Part shown: positions 1-8,437 of the stretch, piece after piece
Layout of the letters: every line of letters starts with the position of its first letter
How positions within the stretch are numbered: the stretch's first letter is position 1
NCBI GenBank assembly: GCA_026002975.1
Contig: BPGJ01000002.1
Span: 163,856 to 227,855 of the forward strand
DNA: 64,000 nucleotides
DNA from: Acidimicrobiia bacterium
GTDB taxonomy: Bacteria > Actinomycetota > Acidimicrobiia > Spongiisociales > ZC4RG35
Direction: 5' to 3'
Notes under the pieces: generated by a model
Told to the model about the DNA's origin: nothing
Databases searched by the model: none
Seen by the model: the letters and a program-made list of their open reading frames with translations, nothing else
Translations under genes and position numbers: made by a program

Positions 1-3
1 GAA

Positions 4-1077
4 ATGTCTGTGAGCCGAACTCTACAGGTCTATCTGATTGTGTTCGCAGCGCTGGTTGTCGCCTGCGCTGCCCAGGAAGGTGTGAGCCGACCTCCCGACG
101 TTCAGACGCCAGGCAGCAGGTCCGGTTTCACTACTTCCCCAAGCACCGCCGAGTCTCCGATGACGACCGGAGTCGAACCATCGGAATTACCGGAACCGTC
201 CGAGCGACAGTGTCCGATTCTCTACGTGGGATCTGACGTTGAGCCTCCAATCGTTCTGGTGTTCTTTGGCTGCGAGTCGACCCCTGAACCCGACCGGCCC
301 GTGGCGGCGGCTCGTTCCATCCCTCGAGAAGAGCCCCTCAGAGGCGCCTTGAGGCATCTGCTGGGTGGTCCAACCGAAGAGGAAGAGGGTGTCGGTCTCT
401 CCTCTTGGTTCTCTCAACAGACCTCCAACCTCCTTCTCAGCGCTACGTTGGAAGACGCCACTGCGGTGGTGGACTTCTCCGCTGCACTGCCAGAGGTGAT
501 CCCCAATGCCTCCACGTCCGCCGGGTCCGCCTCGCTGCTCGGCTCTCTCAACGCCACGGTCTTCCAATTTCCCGAGGTAGAGCGGGTGATCTACTCGCTG
601 GATGGTGACTGCGAGGCGTTCTGGGGCTGGCTCCAGTCAGCCTGTGACCCGGTGGAGCGGCAAGATTGGGAGCGCACCTTCGCGAAGGATCGAGTCGAGA
701 CCGAGGTGCTCGAGCTAGTGAGCACCTTTATAAGCCTGCGGATCCAGGGTAGAGGCGCTGAGGCCCTCCTATCACCAGAAGGGCGGACCGCTTTCGCAGC
801 CGCGGGCGCTTCCGGAAGCGGAGAGCTCGCCGGCCTTCTCTACGAAAGGAACGGAAACCCGTACGCGGCAGGACGGGTCGTGACGATCCATGCCATCGAG
901 ACAGCAAACGAGCCAGAGACTTCTCAGTGGGAAGTCGGGATCGAACTAGAGATGGTGGGTGAATCCATGTTTCACCGGGAGACCCTTGTCGTGGCGCCGG
1001 ACCCCGAATCAGGCGATCTTCTCATACAAGGAGGAAGACTGAACCATCCGGGGATAGGTGGAGGCTCTGACCCCTGA
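4..1077 (+). CDS. GerMN-domain lipoprotein
   Basis: The N-terminus has a hydrophobic stretch ending in a lipobox (LVVAC, Cys21), so this is predicted to be a lipoprotein anchored outside the cytoplasmic membrane. A Ser/Thr/Pro-rich linker follows. The middle (about residues 105-205) carries GerMN-like features: an LRGALRHLLGGPT segment and a later ATVVDFS strand, as seen in GerM and in actinobacterial LpqB-type lipoproteins. The C-terminal 130 residues are not assigned. It starts 4 nt from the window edge, so its promoter and upstream neighbour are unseen and a more upstream start is possible. The precise role is unknown; GerMN proteins are usually envelope-associated. Confidence 0.75.
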   Translation: MSVSRTLQVYLIVFAALVVACAAQEGVSRPPDVQTPGSRSGFTTSPSTAESPMTTGVEPSELPEPSERQCPILYVGSDVEPPIVLVFFGCESTPEPDRPVAAARSIPREEPLRGALRHLLGGPTEEEEGVGLSSWFSQQTSNLLLSATLEDATAVVDFSAALPEVIPNASTSAGSASLLGSLNATVFQFPEVERVIYSLDGDCEAFWGWLQSACDPVERQDWERTFAKDRVETEVLELVSTFISLRIQGRGAEALLSPEGRTAFAAAGASGSGELAGLLYERNGNPYAAGRVVTIHAIETANEPETSQWEVGIELEMVGESMFHRETLVVAPDPESGDLLIQGGRLNHPGIGGGSDP

Positions 1078-1166
1078 GAGGCTGGAGCCATTTTTGCACG
1101 GGTGATCCCGCCCGCCGTTGAAAGCGGGGCTTCCGAAGCTCGCGGAGTGAATCTCGCCCCCAAAAG

Positions 1167-1182
1167 ACACAAAAGTTTGTGT
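1167..1182. promoter_or_regulatory. Palindromic MarR-type operator
   Basis: ACACAAA-AG-TTTGTGT is a perfect inverted repeat with 7-bp arms. It is A/T-rich in an otherwise G/C-rich region, lies 6 bp upstream of the TACAAT -10 element and 21 bp before the marR start. Size and position fit a dimeric MarR binding site that would block RNA polymerase, so autoregulation of the marR-ABC operon is inferred. Confidence 0.7.
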
Positions 1183-1188
1183 GTGTCA

Positions 1189-1194
1189 TACAAT
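1189..1194 (+). promoter_or_regulatory. -10 element of the marR-ABC operon
   Basis: TACAAT ends 9 nt before the GTG start of the MarR gene. Transcription would begin at or within a few bases of the start codon, giving a leaderless mRNA. No Shine-Dalgarno sequence is present. Confidence 0.65.
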
Positions 1195-1203
1195 TAGCCG
1201 CCC

Positions 1204-1641
1204 GTGGAGTACCTGGACCGCATCGAGGATGCCCTGCTCCGGGTGGTCAAGGCGACCGCCCGTAGGGCGAAGGCGGCGGTTCGTCGAGTCGCCCCCGATC
1301 TCGAGCCGGCGGCCTACGGGCTCCTCTACCGACTGGCCGAGGACGGACCGATCAGGGTGACCGAACTGGCCGACCGGTTGGGGATCGACGCCTCCACCGC
1401 CAGCCGGCACGTCAGCCGATTGGAGAAGACCCAGATGGTCGAGCGTCGACCCGACCCTTCCGACGCCCGCGCCGTCCTCGTCGACCTCACACAGACGGGG
1501 CGTTCAGTGTTCGAGGCGCTCAAGCATCGAAGGCGCGCCGGCTTGGAGGCGATGCTGTCCGACTGGTCCGCCGACGACCTGGCCAAGCTGGCAGAACTAT
1601 TGGAGCGGCTCGCCGAAGGGCTCGCCGGGGAGGAAGAATGA
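1204..1641 (+). CDS. MarR-family transcriptional regulator
   Basis: A 145-residue protein with the winged-helix layout of MarR regulators. The recognition region contains TELADRLGIDASTASRHVSRLE and is followed by the wing segment RRPDPSDARAVLVDLT. It probably acts as a homodimer that represses its own operon until a small ligand binds. The GTG start is favoured because a TACAAT hexamer lies 9 nt upstream. The stop overlaps the ATG of the downstream ABC ATPase (start 1638), so it is translationally coupled to a drug-type exporter. The likely role is ligand-responsive control of that exporter; the ligand cannot be read from sequence. Confidence 0.92.
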   Translation: MEYLDRIEDALLRVVKATARRAKAAVRRVAPDLEPAAYGLLYRLAEDGPIRVTELADRLGIDASTASRHVSRLEKTQMVERRPDPSDARAVLVDLTQTGRSVFEALKHRRRAGLEAMLSDWSADDLAKLAELLERLAEGLAGEEE

Positions 1642-2612
1642 GTGCCGTCGTCGTCGAGGGCCTCGAGAAACGGTACGGACCGGTGGAAGCCGTCGGGGGG
1701 ATCGACTTCGAGGTTCGCTCCGGTGAGATCTTCGGTTTCCTCGGACCCAACGGTGCCGGCAAGACCACCACCATCAAGATCCTGTGCACCCTCGCCCTCC
1801 CCTCGGCGGGAAGGGCCGAGGTGGCCGGCTTCGACGTGACGACCCACCCGAGGGAAGTCCGGGCCAGGATCGGCCTGGTGTTCCAGGACCAGACCCTCGA
1901 CGGTCAGCTCACCGCCGCCGAAAACCTCCGGTTCCACGCCGCCCTCTACGGAGTCCCCCGCCACGAAGCAGAACGAAGGATCACCCAGATGCTGGAGCTG
2001 GTCGGACTCTCCGACCGGGCCGACGACCTGGTCTCCACCTTCTCCGGAGGGATGGCCCGCCGCTTGGAGATCGCCCGGGGGCTTCTCCACGTCCCCCAGG
2101 TGCTGTTCCTCGACGAACCCACCGTCGGTCTCGACCCTCAAACCAGGCGTCGCATATGGGAGGACATTCGACGGCTACGGGACGAGATGGGGGTCACCGT
2201 CTTCCTCACCACCCACTACATGGACGAGGCCGAGGTTTGCGATCGGATCGCCATCATCGACCACGGTCGGATCGTCGCCCTCGACACCCCCGGTGCCCTC
2301 AAGCAGAAGGTGGGAAGCGACCGGGTCGAGTTGCGGACCGCCGACAATGCCGCAGCTCTGGGGGCCCTCCGCCGGATGGGAATGGCCGCCGAGGCCACGT
2401 CCGAGGCGGTGGTGGTGTGGGTTCCGGACGCCGAGGCGGCGGTCGCCCGCCTGGTGGGAGCGGTGGGTGTACCGGTGACTTTCGTCCGGGTCGCCAAACC
2501 CACCCTCGACGACGTCTTCCTGCATTTCACCGGACGCGAACTCCGCGACGAACCCGACCAGTCGGCCGGGTCGCGCCGCTTCATGGCCATGATGGCGAGG
2601 AGACGACGATGA
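1638..2612 (+). CDS. ABC exporter ATP-binding protein, DrrA-like
   Basis: Nucleotide-binding subunit of an ABC-2 type exporter. Visible motifs are Walker A GPNGAGKTT (residues 36-44), the signature-like FSGGMARRLEIARGL, Walker B VLFLDEPTVGLDP and the switch His in TTHYMDEAE. At 324 residues with a C-terminal extension of about 80 residues it matches DrrA/CcmA-like daunorubicin-type ATPases. It overlaps marR upstream and the permease downstream (ATGA at 2609), so the three genes form one operon. With the permease it would export a hydrophobic compound or lipid; the substrate is unknown. Confidence 0.93.
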   Translation: MSAVVVEGLEKRYGPVEAVGGIDFEVRSGEIFGFLGPNGAGKTTTIKILCTLALPSAGRAEVAGFDVTTHPREVRARIGLVFQDQTLDGQLTAAENLRFHAALYGVPRHEAERRITQMLELVGLSDRADDLVSTFSGGMARRLEIARGLLHVPQVLFLDEPTVGLDPQTRRRIWEDIRRLRDEMGVTVFLTTHYMDEAEVCDRIAIIDHGRIVALDTPGALKQKVGSDRVELRTADNAAALGALRRMGMAAEATSEAVVVWVPDAEAAVARLVGAVGVPVTFVRVAKPTLDDVFLHFTGRELRDEPDQSAGSRRFMAMMARRRR

Positions 2613-3445
2613 CCACCACGCCTACCGCCCTCCGCCACAGCGTCGACCTGGCGGCCGTGTACATCGTGTGGCAGCGCGAGTTGATCCGGTTCCTCCGCAC
2701 CAAGACCCGGATCGTCACCGGGCTGGTTCAACCCATCCTCTTCCTCTTCGTTCTCGGGGTGGGACTGACACCCCTGGTGGGCACGGCCGGCAATCTCGAC
2801 TTCACCAAGTTCGTGTTCCCCGGAGTGGTGGCGATGAGCGTCCTCACCACGGCCATCTTCAGTGCCGTCTCCATCGTCTGGGACCGAGAGTTCGGGTTCC
2901 TCCGGGAGATGCTGGTGGCTCCCGTCCGAAGGGGAGCCATTATCACCGGCAAGGCTCTGGGCGGAACCACGGTCGCCACCATCCAGGGGGCCATCATGCT
3001 GGTTTTCGCCCCGGCGGTCGGTCTCCGGATCACCCCTCGGTTGGTGTTGGAGGTCTTGGCCGCCTCGGCCCTGATGGCCTTCGGGTTGACCGGCTTCGGG
3101 ATCTTCGTGGCCAGCCGGGTGGCACGGATGGAGAGCTTCCAGATGGTGATGCAGTTCCTCCTCTTCCCGATGTTGTTCCTGTCGGGCGCCCTCTTCCCCC
3201 TGGAGGGTCTACCGGGTTGGCTGGCCTTCCTCACTCGCCTGAACCCGGTCACCTATGCGGTCGATCCGATCCGGCGGGTCGTGCTCGCCGGTCAAGGGCT
3301 GGCGCCCGAGGCGTTCTCCAGATTCGGGTCGGGGGTGTCGCTCTTCGGACGCACCTTGGACATCGGCTGGGAGCTGGCCATCACCTTCGCCTTCGGTGCG
3401 ACGTTCCTCGTGGCCTCGATCCGAGCCTTCGGTCGGTTGGAGTGA
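2609..3445 (+). CDS. ABC-2 type exporter permease, DrrB-like
   Basis: A 278-residue membrane protein with about six transmembrane segments and the DrrB/ABC-2 membrane domain. It contains an LIRFLRTKTR amphipathic entry helix and the WDREFGFLREMLVAP segment typical of this family. The ATG at 2609 overlaps the ATPase stop (ATGA) and is preferred to the much longer upstream open frame in the ORF track. It forms the membrane channel partner of the adjacent ATPase. Regulation would be through the MarR protein at the head of the operon. Confidence 0.92.
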   Translation: MTTTPTALRHSVDLAAVYIVWQRELIRFLRTKTRIVTGLVQPILFLFVLGVGLTPLVGTAGNLDFTKFVFPGVVAMSVLTTAIFSAVSIVWDREFGFLREMLVAPVRRGAIITGKALGGTTVATIQGAIMLVFAPAVGLRITPRLVLEVLAASALMAFGLTGFGIFVASRVARMESFQMVMQFLLFPMLFLSGALFPLEGLPGWLAFLTRLNPVTYAVDPIRRVVLAGQGLAPEAFSRFGSGVSLFGRTLDIGWELAITFAFGATFLVASIRAFGRLE

Positions 3446-3518
3446 GGTACCGGCTCTTCGATCGGGGTCTCGACCGGCTCGGGCTCCACCTCGATGATCC
3501 TCAAAGGCCTGCCGATCC

Positions 3519-4388
3519 TCATGCTCTCACCTCCGTCCTCTCGTGGATCCGCACCCCCGGATAGCGTCTCCTGATCGCAGGGGCCAACTCGGCGGGCACC
3601 CACAACTCGAGGATCTCCGCCCGGGCCGCCCGGTAGCCCTCCTCGTGTTCTATCACCCGGCCTGAGAGCGCGACCTTCCCGATTATCGGAGTCCTCCAGG
3701 CGTTCCATCGATCCTTGGTGGCGTAGATGCCGCATCCGCACAACCATCCCGGCACCGGCGTGCACCCCAAGTTGCACTCGGCTTCCAGGGTCGGCCTGGG
3801 CCAAGGAACCCGCACCCCGTGGAGCGTGCCGTCCCGCCACATCCATCCCCGCCATCCGACAGGCGCCTCCGGCGACCAGAACGCCTCGGTCGGCTCCGGA
3901 TCGACCTCCTCGTCGACCCCGATGTGCCAGCCGGTCCGCACCGTCCTATCAGGGGTCCCCGGCCGGATTCTCTCCAATGCCCACTCCCCGCCGAACAGCG
4001 CGATCGCCAATACCCCGAGGACCAGGCTGGCATGGGCGAGCATCTCGAGCCCCGACTCCGCCAGGGTCGGGGCCTCCGCCACCTCCCAGCCCACCGCGAT
4101 GCTGCTCACGTAGGCGCCGAGCAGCATCGGCCACTCGGCGATCTGGTCGAGTCGGTGGGACGAAACTCGGGCGGCCCGCAGCAGGGGCCGGATGAAGAGC
4201 CACCACACGACGAGGCCCATGAGCAAACCCGGGAACCAGAGCATCCCGAAGCCCGCTACCAGGCCGATCTCGGTGAGGGCGGCCAGCCAGCGCAGCCCGC
4301 CTTCGACCGTTCCACCCCCGACCCAGATGAGCGCCGCGGCGACGAGGGCAACGCGGAAGAGACAAACGGCGACGAGCTTCGCCCTCAT
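3519..4388 (-). CDS. Membrane protein of unknown function with a cysteine-rich C-terminal domain
   Basis: A 289-residue protein not recognised as a named family. The first half has about four hydrophobic segments. The C-terminal soluble half holds a GWRGWMWR motif and a cysteine cluster (ECNLGC, then WLCGCGIYA), which could bind metal or form disulfides. A TAGGTT hexamer lies 9 nt before the ATG, and the spacer also contains a GGGAGG Shine-Dalgarno-like run. It converges on the ABC permease with a gap of about 70 bp. No function is assigned. Confidence 0.7.
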   Translation of the reverse strand: MRAKLVAVCLFRVALVAAALIWVGGGTVEGGLRWLAALTEIGLVAGFGMLWFPGLLMGLVVWWLFIRPLLRAARVSSHRLDQIAEWPMLLGAYVSSIAVGWEVAEAPTLAESGLEMLAHASLVLGVLAIALFGGEWALERIRPGTPDRTVRTGWHIGVDEEVDPEPTEAFWSPEAPVGWRGWMWRDGTLHGVRVPWPRPTLEAECNLGCTPVPGWLCGCGIYATKDRWNAWRTPIIGKVALSGRVIEHEEGYRAARAEILELWVPAELAPAIRRRYPGVRIHERTEVRA

Positions 4389-4425
4389 CGCCTCCCAAAC
4401 CTACACCAACCGGGAGGCCGAGGGG

Positions 4426-5223
4426 TCAGGGGTCGAGCGGGTACACCCTCGGCTGGGGCTCGTACTCGTCCATCGAGACCTCTTCCGGCGAGACGACGAC
4501 TCCGAGCTGCCTCCTCAACCACACCAGGTCGAACGGGCGGCCGTCCTGGTCGTACAGGACCACCCCATCCAACGGCCGGCCCTGCGGATCGGAAGCCTCC
4601 AGGTTCTCCGGTAGCAGCCCCAACAGGTACTCCCTCTCGTGCACGGCGGCCCGACTCGCCGTGTACACAGCCCAGTGCTCCGTGTAGAGCCCATAGGGAG
4701 CGGCCGACAGCACCAGCACAGCCACCAGCGCCCCGACTATCCGCTCCATGGCTCGCCAGCCTCGATCTCCGTCGTCGGCTAGCTGAGCGAGCCGGTAAGA
4801 GAGCCACGTGGCGAGTACCACAGCCATCACCCCCCACAGCGGGTTGTTGCCCAGGCGGGGGATGGGAAACGGGTCGAACACCGGGTCGGAACCCAGGATC
4901 GCCAACCCAGCCATCGCCAACCATCCTCGGATCCCCACCCACACCGGACGGGCGGCCAACCACCTGTTCCTGATCTCTGCGCCGACCCGCCTAAGGCGCC
5001 GGTCGATCCTGGAACCGGAGTAGAAACCGGCTGTGGCCCGGAGCTCGTCGACGAACTCCTCCGGGGACCCCAGTATCTGGCTCGGGTCGGCCGGATCGAG
5101 CTCGGCGAGGTGGGCTTCGAGGTCGGCCAGCACCTCCTCTCTCTCCTGGTAGTCGAGGTCGGCCAACAGGGAACGCACCTTGGCCAGGTAGTTCTGGACC
5201 GAAGTCTCCCGAGTAGTGGTCAT
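4426..5223 (-). CDS. HAAS-domain membrane protein (DUF1700-like), PadR partner
   Basis: The N-terminus (VQNYLAKVRSLLADLDYQEREEVLADLEAHL) matches the HAAS signalling domain that commonly follows PadR genes. About three to four transmembrane segments and a soluble tail follow. The ATG at 5223 is chosen over the ORF-track start because it overlaps the PadR stop as ATGA and gives the canonical HAAS start. It is co-transcribed with the PadR regulator and probably acts with it in envelope or transport stress control. The exact output is unknown. Confidence 0.8.
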   Translation of the reverse strand: MTTTRETSVQNYLAKVRSLLADLDYQEREEVLADLEAHLAELDPADPSQILGSPEEFVDELRATAGFYSGSRIDRRLRRVGAEIRNRWLAARPVWVGIRGWLAMAGLAILGSDPVFDPFPIPRLGNNPLWGVMAVVLATWLSYRLAQLADDGDRGWRAMERIVGALVAVLVLSAAPYGLYTEHWAVYTASRAAVHEREYLLGLLPENLEASDPQGRPLDGVVLYDQDGRPFDLVWLRRQLGVVVSPEEVSMDEYEPQPRVYPLDP

Positions 5224-5549
5224 TCGGATTCCTCCCCTTCCAACAGGCGGGTCATGACGGTGCTGAACTCGCTCCACGCCTTACGGGCCGCCTCCAGATG
5301 TTCCTTCCCCGCCCGGTTCAGGCCGTAGTACTTGCGGGTGGGACCCTCGGTGGAAGGCACCAACTCGGAGGTGAGTAGGCCGGCCCGGTACAGCCGCCTC
5401 AACGTGCCGTACACCGAGGCGTCGCCCACCTCCTCCAACCCGGCCTCCCGCAGGCGTTTCACCAGGTCGTAGCCGTAGGTGGGGGCTCGGTCCAGGACCG
5501 CCAACACCGCGGCGTCGAGCACACCCTTGAGGAGCTGTGTGGTGTCCAT
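5220..5549 (-). CDS. PadR-family transcriptional regulator
   Basis: A 109-residue PadR winged-helix protein. It shows the family hallmarks: LLKGVLDAAVLAVL opening helix, TYGYDLVKRLREAG, the DASVYGTLRRLYRAGLL recognition region and the KYYGLNRAGKEHL wing and dimerisation start. The ATG at 5549 is preferred to the GTG at 5558 because a TATAGT -10 lies exactly 7 nt upstream, implying a leaderless start. A perfect palindrome immediately upstream of the -10 is the probable autoregulatory operator. It forms a two-gene operon with the HAAS protein. Confidence 0.92.
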   Translation of the reverse strand: MDTTQLLKGVLDAAVLAVLDRAPTYGYDLVKRLREAGLEEVGDASVYGTLRRLYRAGLLTSELVPSTEGPTRKYYGLNRAGKEHLEAARKAWSEFSTVMTRLLEGEESE

Positions 5550-5556
5550 ACCACCC

Positions 5557-5562
5557 ACTATA
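5557..5562 (-). promoter_or_regulatory. -10 element of padR
   Basis: TATAGT on the minus strand lies 7 nt upstream of the chosen ATG (5549). Transcription would start at or next to the ATG. It abuts the palindromic operator. Confidence 0.65.
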
Positions 5563-5583
5563 GCGCACTACAGACTAGTGCGC
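5563..5583. promoter_or_regulatory. PadR operator palindrome
   Basis: GCGCACTA-N5-TAGTGCGC is a perfect 8+8 bp inverted repeat that ends directly at the upstream edge of the TATAGT -10 box of padR. It resembles the ATGT/ACAT-type dyads bound by PadR dimers only in architecture, not in exact sequence. Autoregulation is inferred. Confidence 0.65.
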
Positions 5584-5598
5584 AATAGGGATGAGAGG

Positions 5599-6915
5599 TC
5601 AGCCGCGGGCACCCCCGGTGAAGTTCCACGAAGCAAGCCGCATGGCGGGGGCCCGAACCAGGGTGGGTCCCAGTTCGGAGTCGGCGAAGCGGCAGACGGA
5701 TCCGACCCCGAGGACGGCGCCCTCCGCGAGCCCCTCCACGAAGCTCTGGGTGAAACGCAGGTTGGACACCGCTCCGACCACCCGGCCGTCTTCCACCAGG
5801 AAGGTTCCGTTGCGGGTCAGGCCGGTCACCACCAGCGACTTCGGTTCCACCACCCGGCAGTAGTTGAACTCGGTGACCAGGAGACCCCGCTCCATCGACC
5901 CCACCAGCTCCTCCACCGACCGGTCGCCGGGGCCGACCACCAGATCGGTGGGGAAGGCTCCGAACTGGGCGCCTCCGGGGACGGCGTGGCCCGTCGAGTC
6001 GGCGCCGAGGAGTCCGGCGGTCCGCCGGTCGTGAGCGAGGGAAGTGCTCACCCCACGATCGACGAACACCACCCGGCGCTTGGGGGTGCCCTCCACGTCG
6101 ACCGGGAAACCCAACCCCCCTTCGGGGTCGTCCCACATCGAGAAGGCGGGGTCGAACTGGCGGCTTCCCAGACGGACGAACGACCTGTCCTCGATGTGGG
6201 CGCGGGCGTTGAACCCGTAGGCGGCGAGGAACACCGCCACGGTGGCGACGCATTCGGGCGCCAACACGACCTGGTAGCGACCCGGCTCCAGGTCGGCGGG
6301 GTCGGCCGAACCGGTGGCCAGCCTGGCCGCCTCTGCTCCGGCATCGGATCCGTCGAGGTCGGCGATCCGGGCCGACGCCCGGTGGGCCTTCCCGGCGGAG
6401 GCGTCGGTTTGGTGGATGCCGTCGAGGATGGCGACGGTACGGCCGACTTCTCCCCGGTGGCCGGCGGTGTTGGCGAACCCGAGACGGTCGGCCGAGGTGG
6501 AGCAGTATCCGGCGGCTCTGAGCTGGGGTGCGGCCTGCACGAAGTCGCGGACGATCTCCGCCCTCCGGGCGGGTTCGGCAGAGGCCGTCTCCGGGTCGTA
6601 CCTGCCGAAGTCGGCGATGGGCTCGGGCGGCGCCACTCCCGGCCATTCCGGGTCCACCGGCCGGAGGCGGGCGGCCTCGAGGGCCGATTCGACCAGCTCC
6701 TCGAGGGCGTCGATCCGCGACCCGCTCCTGGTCGCCACCCTGCCGTCGACGGCCACCGTCAACGACACCTCGAGCTGCTCTTCGGCCACGTTCTGGTGGA
6801 TGAAGGAGTTGGCGAACCGGGTCAGGGCCGAAGGGCCGGTCAGCACGTTGACGTGGGCTTCGGCCCGCCCGGCCACCAGGTCCACCACTCTGTCGGCGAT
6901 CTCCTGGGGGTTCAT
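5599..6915 (-). CDS. tldE: TldE/PmbA-type metalloprotease subunit
   Basis: A 438-residue homolog of TldE (PmbA), the non-metal partner of the heterodimeric TldD/TldE protease that processes unfolded peptides and ribosomally made modified peptides. Consistent with that role it lacks the HExxxH zinc motif present in the neighbouring TldD. The start at 6915 overlaps the TldD stop (ATGA), so the ORF-track extension upstream is a shadow. The two genes are co-transcribed and translationally coupled. The substrate is unknown; no precursor-peptide gene is obvious nearby. Confidence 0.9.
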   Translation of the reverse strand: MNPQEIADRVVDLVAGRAEAHVNVLTGPSALTRFANSFIHQNVAEEQLEVSLTVAVDGRVATRSGSRIDALEELVESALEAARLRPVDPEWPGVAPPEPIADFGRYDPETASAEPARRAEIVRDFVQAAPQLRAAGYCSTSADRLGFANTAGHRGEVGRTVAILDGIHQTDASAGKAHRASARIADLDGSDAGAEAARLATGSADPADLEPGRYQVVLAPECVATVAVFLAAYGFNARAHIEDRSFVRLGSRQFDPAFSMWDDPEGGLGFPVDVEGTPKRRVVFVDRGVSTSLAHDRRTAGLLGADSTGHAVPGGAQFGAFPTDLVVGPGDRSVEELVGSMERGLLVTEFNYCRVVEPKSLVVTGLTRNGTFLVEDGRVVGAVSNLRFTQSFVEGLAEGAVLGVGSVCRFADSELGPTLVRAPAMRLASWNFTGGARG

Positions 6916-8342
6916 GCCCTCACCCCCACCCGCACGTTGCGGAACCGGGCCGGAGCTGCCGAGTGTCCGGTGTGGGCCACCTGCATGGGCTGGCCCTTCC
7001 CACAGTTGGGGGTCCCCCAATGCACCCACTCCTCCTCCCCGGCGACACGGTCGAGAGACGCCCAGAACCGGGGCGTGATGCCGGTGTAGGTGGGGTTCTT
7101 CAACATGCGACCCTTCCTCCCGTCGACGATCTCCCAGGCGATCTCGCAGCCGAACTGGAAGTTGAGACGTTTGTCGTCGATGGACCAGGAACGGTTGGTG
7201 GACATGAGCACGCCCCGGCGGGTGTCGGCGATGATCTCCTCGAGGCTGCCCGACCCGGGTAGGAGCCCCACGTTGGTCATCCTCACCATGGGCAGCCGGT
7301 TGTATCCGTCGGCCCGGACCATGCCGCCGGGGTTTACCCCGGCCAGGGCCGCGCTGTCCCTACCCGACAGCACCCCCACCCACACCCCTTCCCTGACGAT
7401 GTCGACCCGCTGGGCGGGGGTGCCCTCGTCGTCGTACCCGAAGGTCCCCAACGCTCCGGGCAGGGTGGCGTCGGCGGTGACGTTCATCAGGTCGGATCCG
7501 TACCGGAAGCTCCCCAGGTTGGGGAGTTCGAGGAAGGAGGTGCCGGCGAAGGCGGCTTCCCAGCCGAGGATCCGATCCAGTTCGATGGCGTGACCCACCG
7601 ACTCGTGGATCTGGAGGGCCAGCTGGCTGCCTTCGAGGATGAGGTCCATCTCGCCGGACGGGCAGGGGTCCGCTCTCAGGAGCGCCACCGCCTCCTCGGC
7701 GATACGGGGGGCGGCGGACGGCATGTCCCATCGGCGAACCACCTCGTAGCCGCCTGTTTCGAACTGGCCGAACGACTGTGGATACGACCGGATCTGCGTC
7801 TCGTCCTCCCCGACCGCCATGGCGCTCATGCCGCAACCGGATTCGACGAGGTGTTGGAAGATCTCGTGTCCCTGGGAGGAGACGAACCACTTCTCGGTGT
7901 CCCAGAAGGTGACACCGGCCCGGGCCAACGCCACACCCTCGGTCTCCCGCAGCAGGTCGGTGACCCCGACCACCAGGTCGGCCTTCTCGCCGGTGGAGAT
8001 CGAGAACGGATCCTCCTGGTGTGGGGTCTCGTATCGGTCGGTCACCACGGGGACGTCGGCGAGGGGCATCTTCGGGCCGGACACCATCGCCGACGCCCGA
8101 GCGATCTCGGCGGCTCGTTCACCGGCTCGACGGGCGGCGGCGTTCCCCAGTTCGGCGACCGCGTAGAAACCCCAACTTGAACCATGGAGAGCACGTATCC
8201 CCAACCCCGCCTGCTCCGAATCGACCAACGAGTCGAGGTCTCCGTTGCGTGCCGACAAGCTTTGATGGCGAAGGACCACGACTCGGGCGTCGGCGTAGTC
8301 GGCTCCTCCCGCCAGGGCGGCCTCCACCGCCCGGCGTGCCAC
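6912..8342 (-). CDS. tldD: TldD-type zinc metalloprotease subunit
   Basis: A 476-residue TldD homolog with the metal-binding HESVGHA motif (His246, Glu247, His251) in the central region and the conserved C-terminal segment ending in WGTPNCGKGQP. It would form the catalytic half of a TldD/TldE heterodimer with the overlapping downstream gene. The GTG start is the longest supported start. A GGGAGG Shine-Dalgarno run lies too far upstream of it and is better spaced (6 nt) for an in-frame CTG at 8351, so the true start may be nine bases upstream. It is divergent from the MFS gene. Confidence 0.9.
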   Translation of the reverse strand: MARRAVEAALAGGADYADARVVVLRHQSLSARNGDLDSLVDSEQAGLGIRALHGSSWGFYAVAELGNAAARRAGERAAEIARASAMVSGPKMPLADVPVVTDRYETPHQEDPFSISTGEKADLVVGVTDLLRETEGVALARAGVTFWDTEKWFVSSQGHEIFQHLVESGCGMSAMAVGEDETQIRSYPQSFGQFETGGYEVVRRWDMPSAAPRIAEEAVALLRADPCPSGEMDLILEGSQLALQIHESVGHAIELDRILGWEAAFAGTSFLELPNLGSFRYGSDLMNVTADATLPGALGTFGYDDEGTPAQRVDIVREGVWVGVLSGRDSAALAGVNPGGMVRADGYNRLPMVRMTNVGLLPGSGSLEEIIADTRRGVLMSTNRSWSIDDKRLNFQFGCEIAWEIVDGRKGRMLKNPTYTGITPRFWASLDRVAGEEEWVHWGTPNCGKGQPMQVAHTGHSAAPARFRNVRVGVRA

Positions 8343-8437
8343 GTCGAACAGAACGCACCTCCCGATCGGGTAGCGGGGAGGCTATACCAGGCCGACCGGT
8401 CGGCCAAGGTCGTCGACGTGCGATCATTGCCCGACCT

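Noticed and set aside
1078-1166. Terminator after the GerMN lipoprotein gene
   Set aside because: GCCCGC and GCGGGGC can pair only imperfectly across 8 nt and no T-run follows.
8021-8437. N-terminal extension of the MFS transporter in the ORF track
   Set aside because: It is antisense to tldD and has no MFS-like residues; the conserved first helix starts at ATG 8438.
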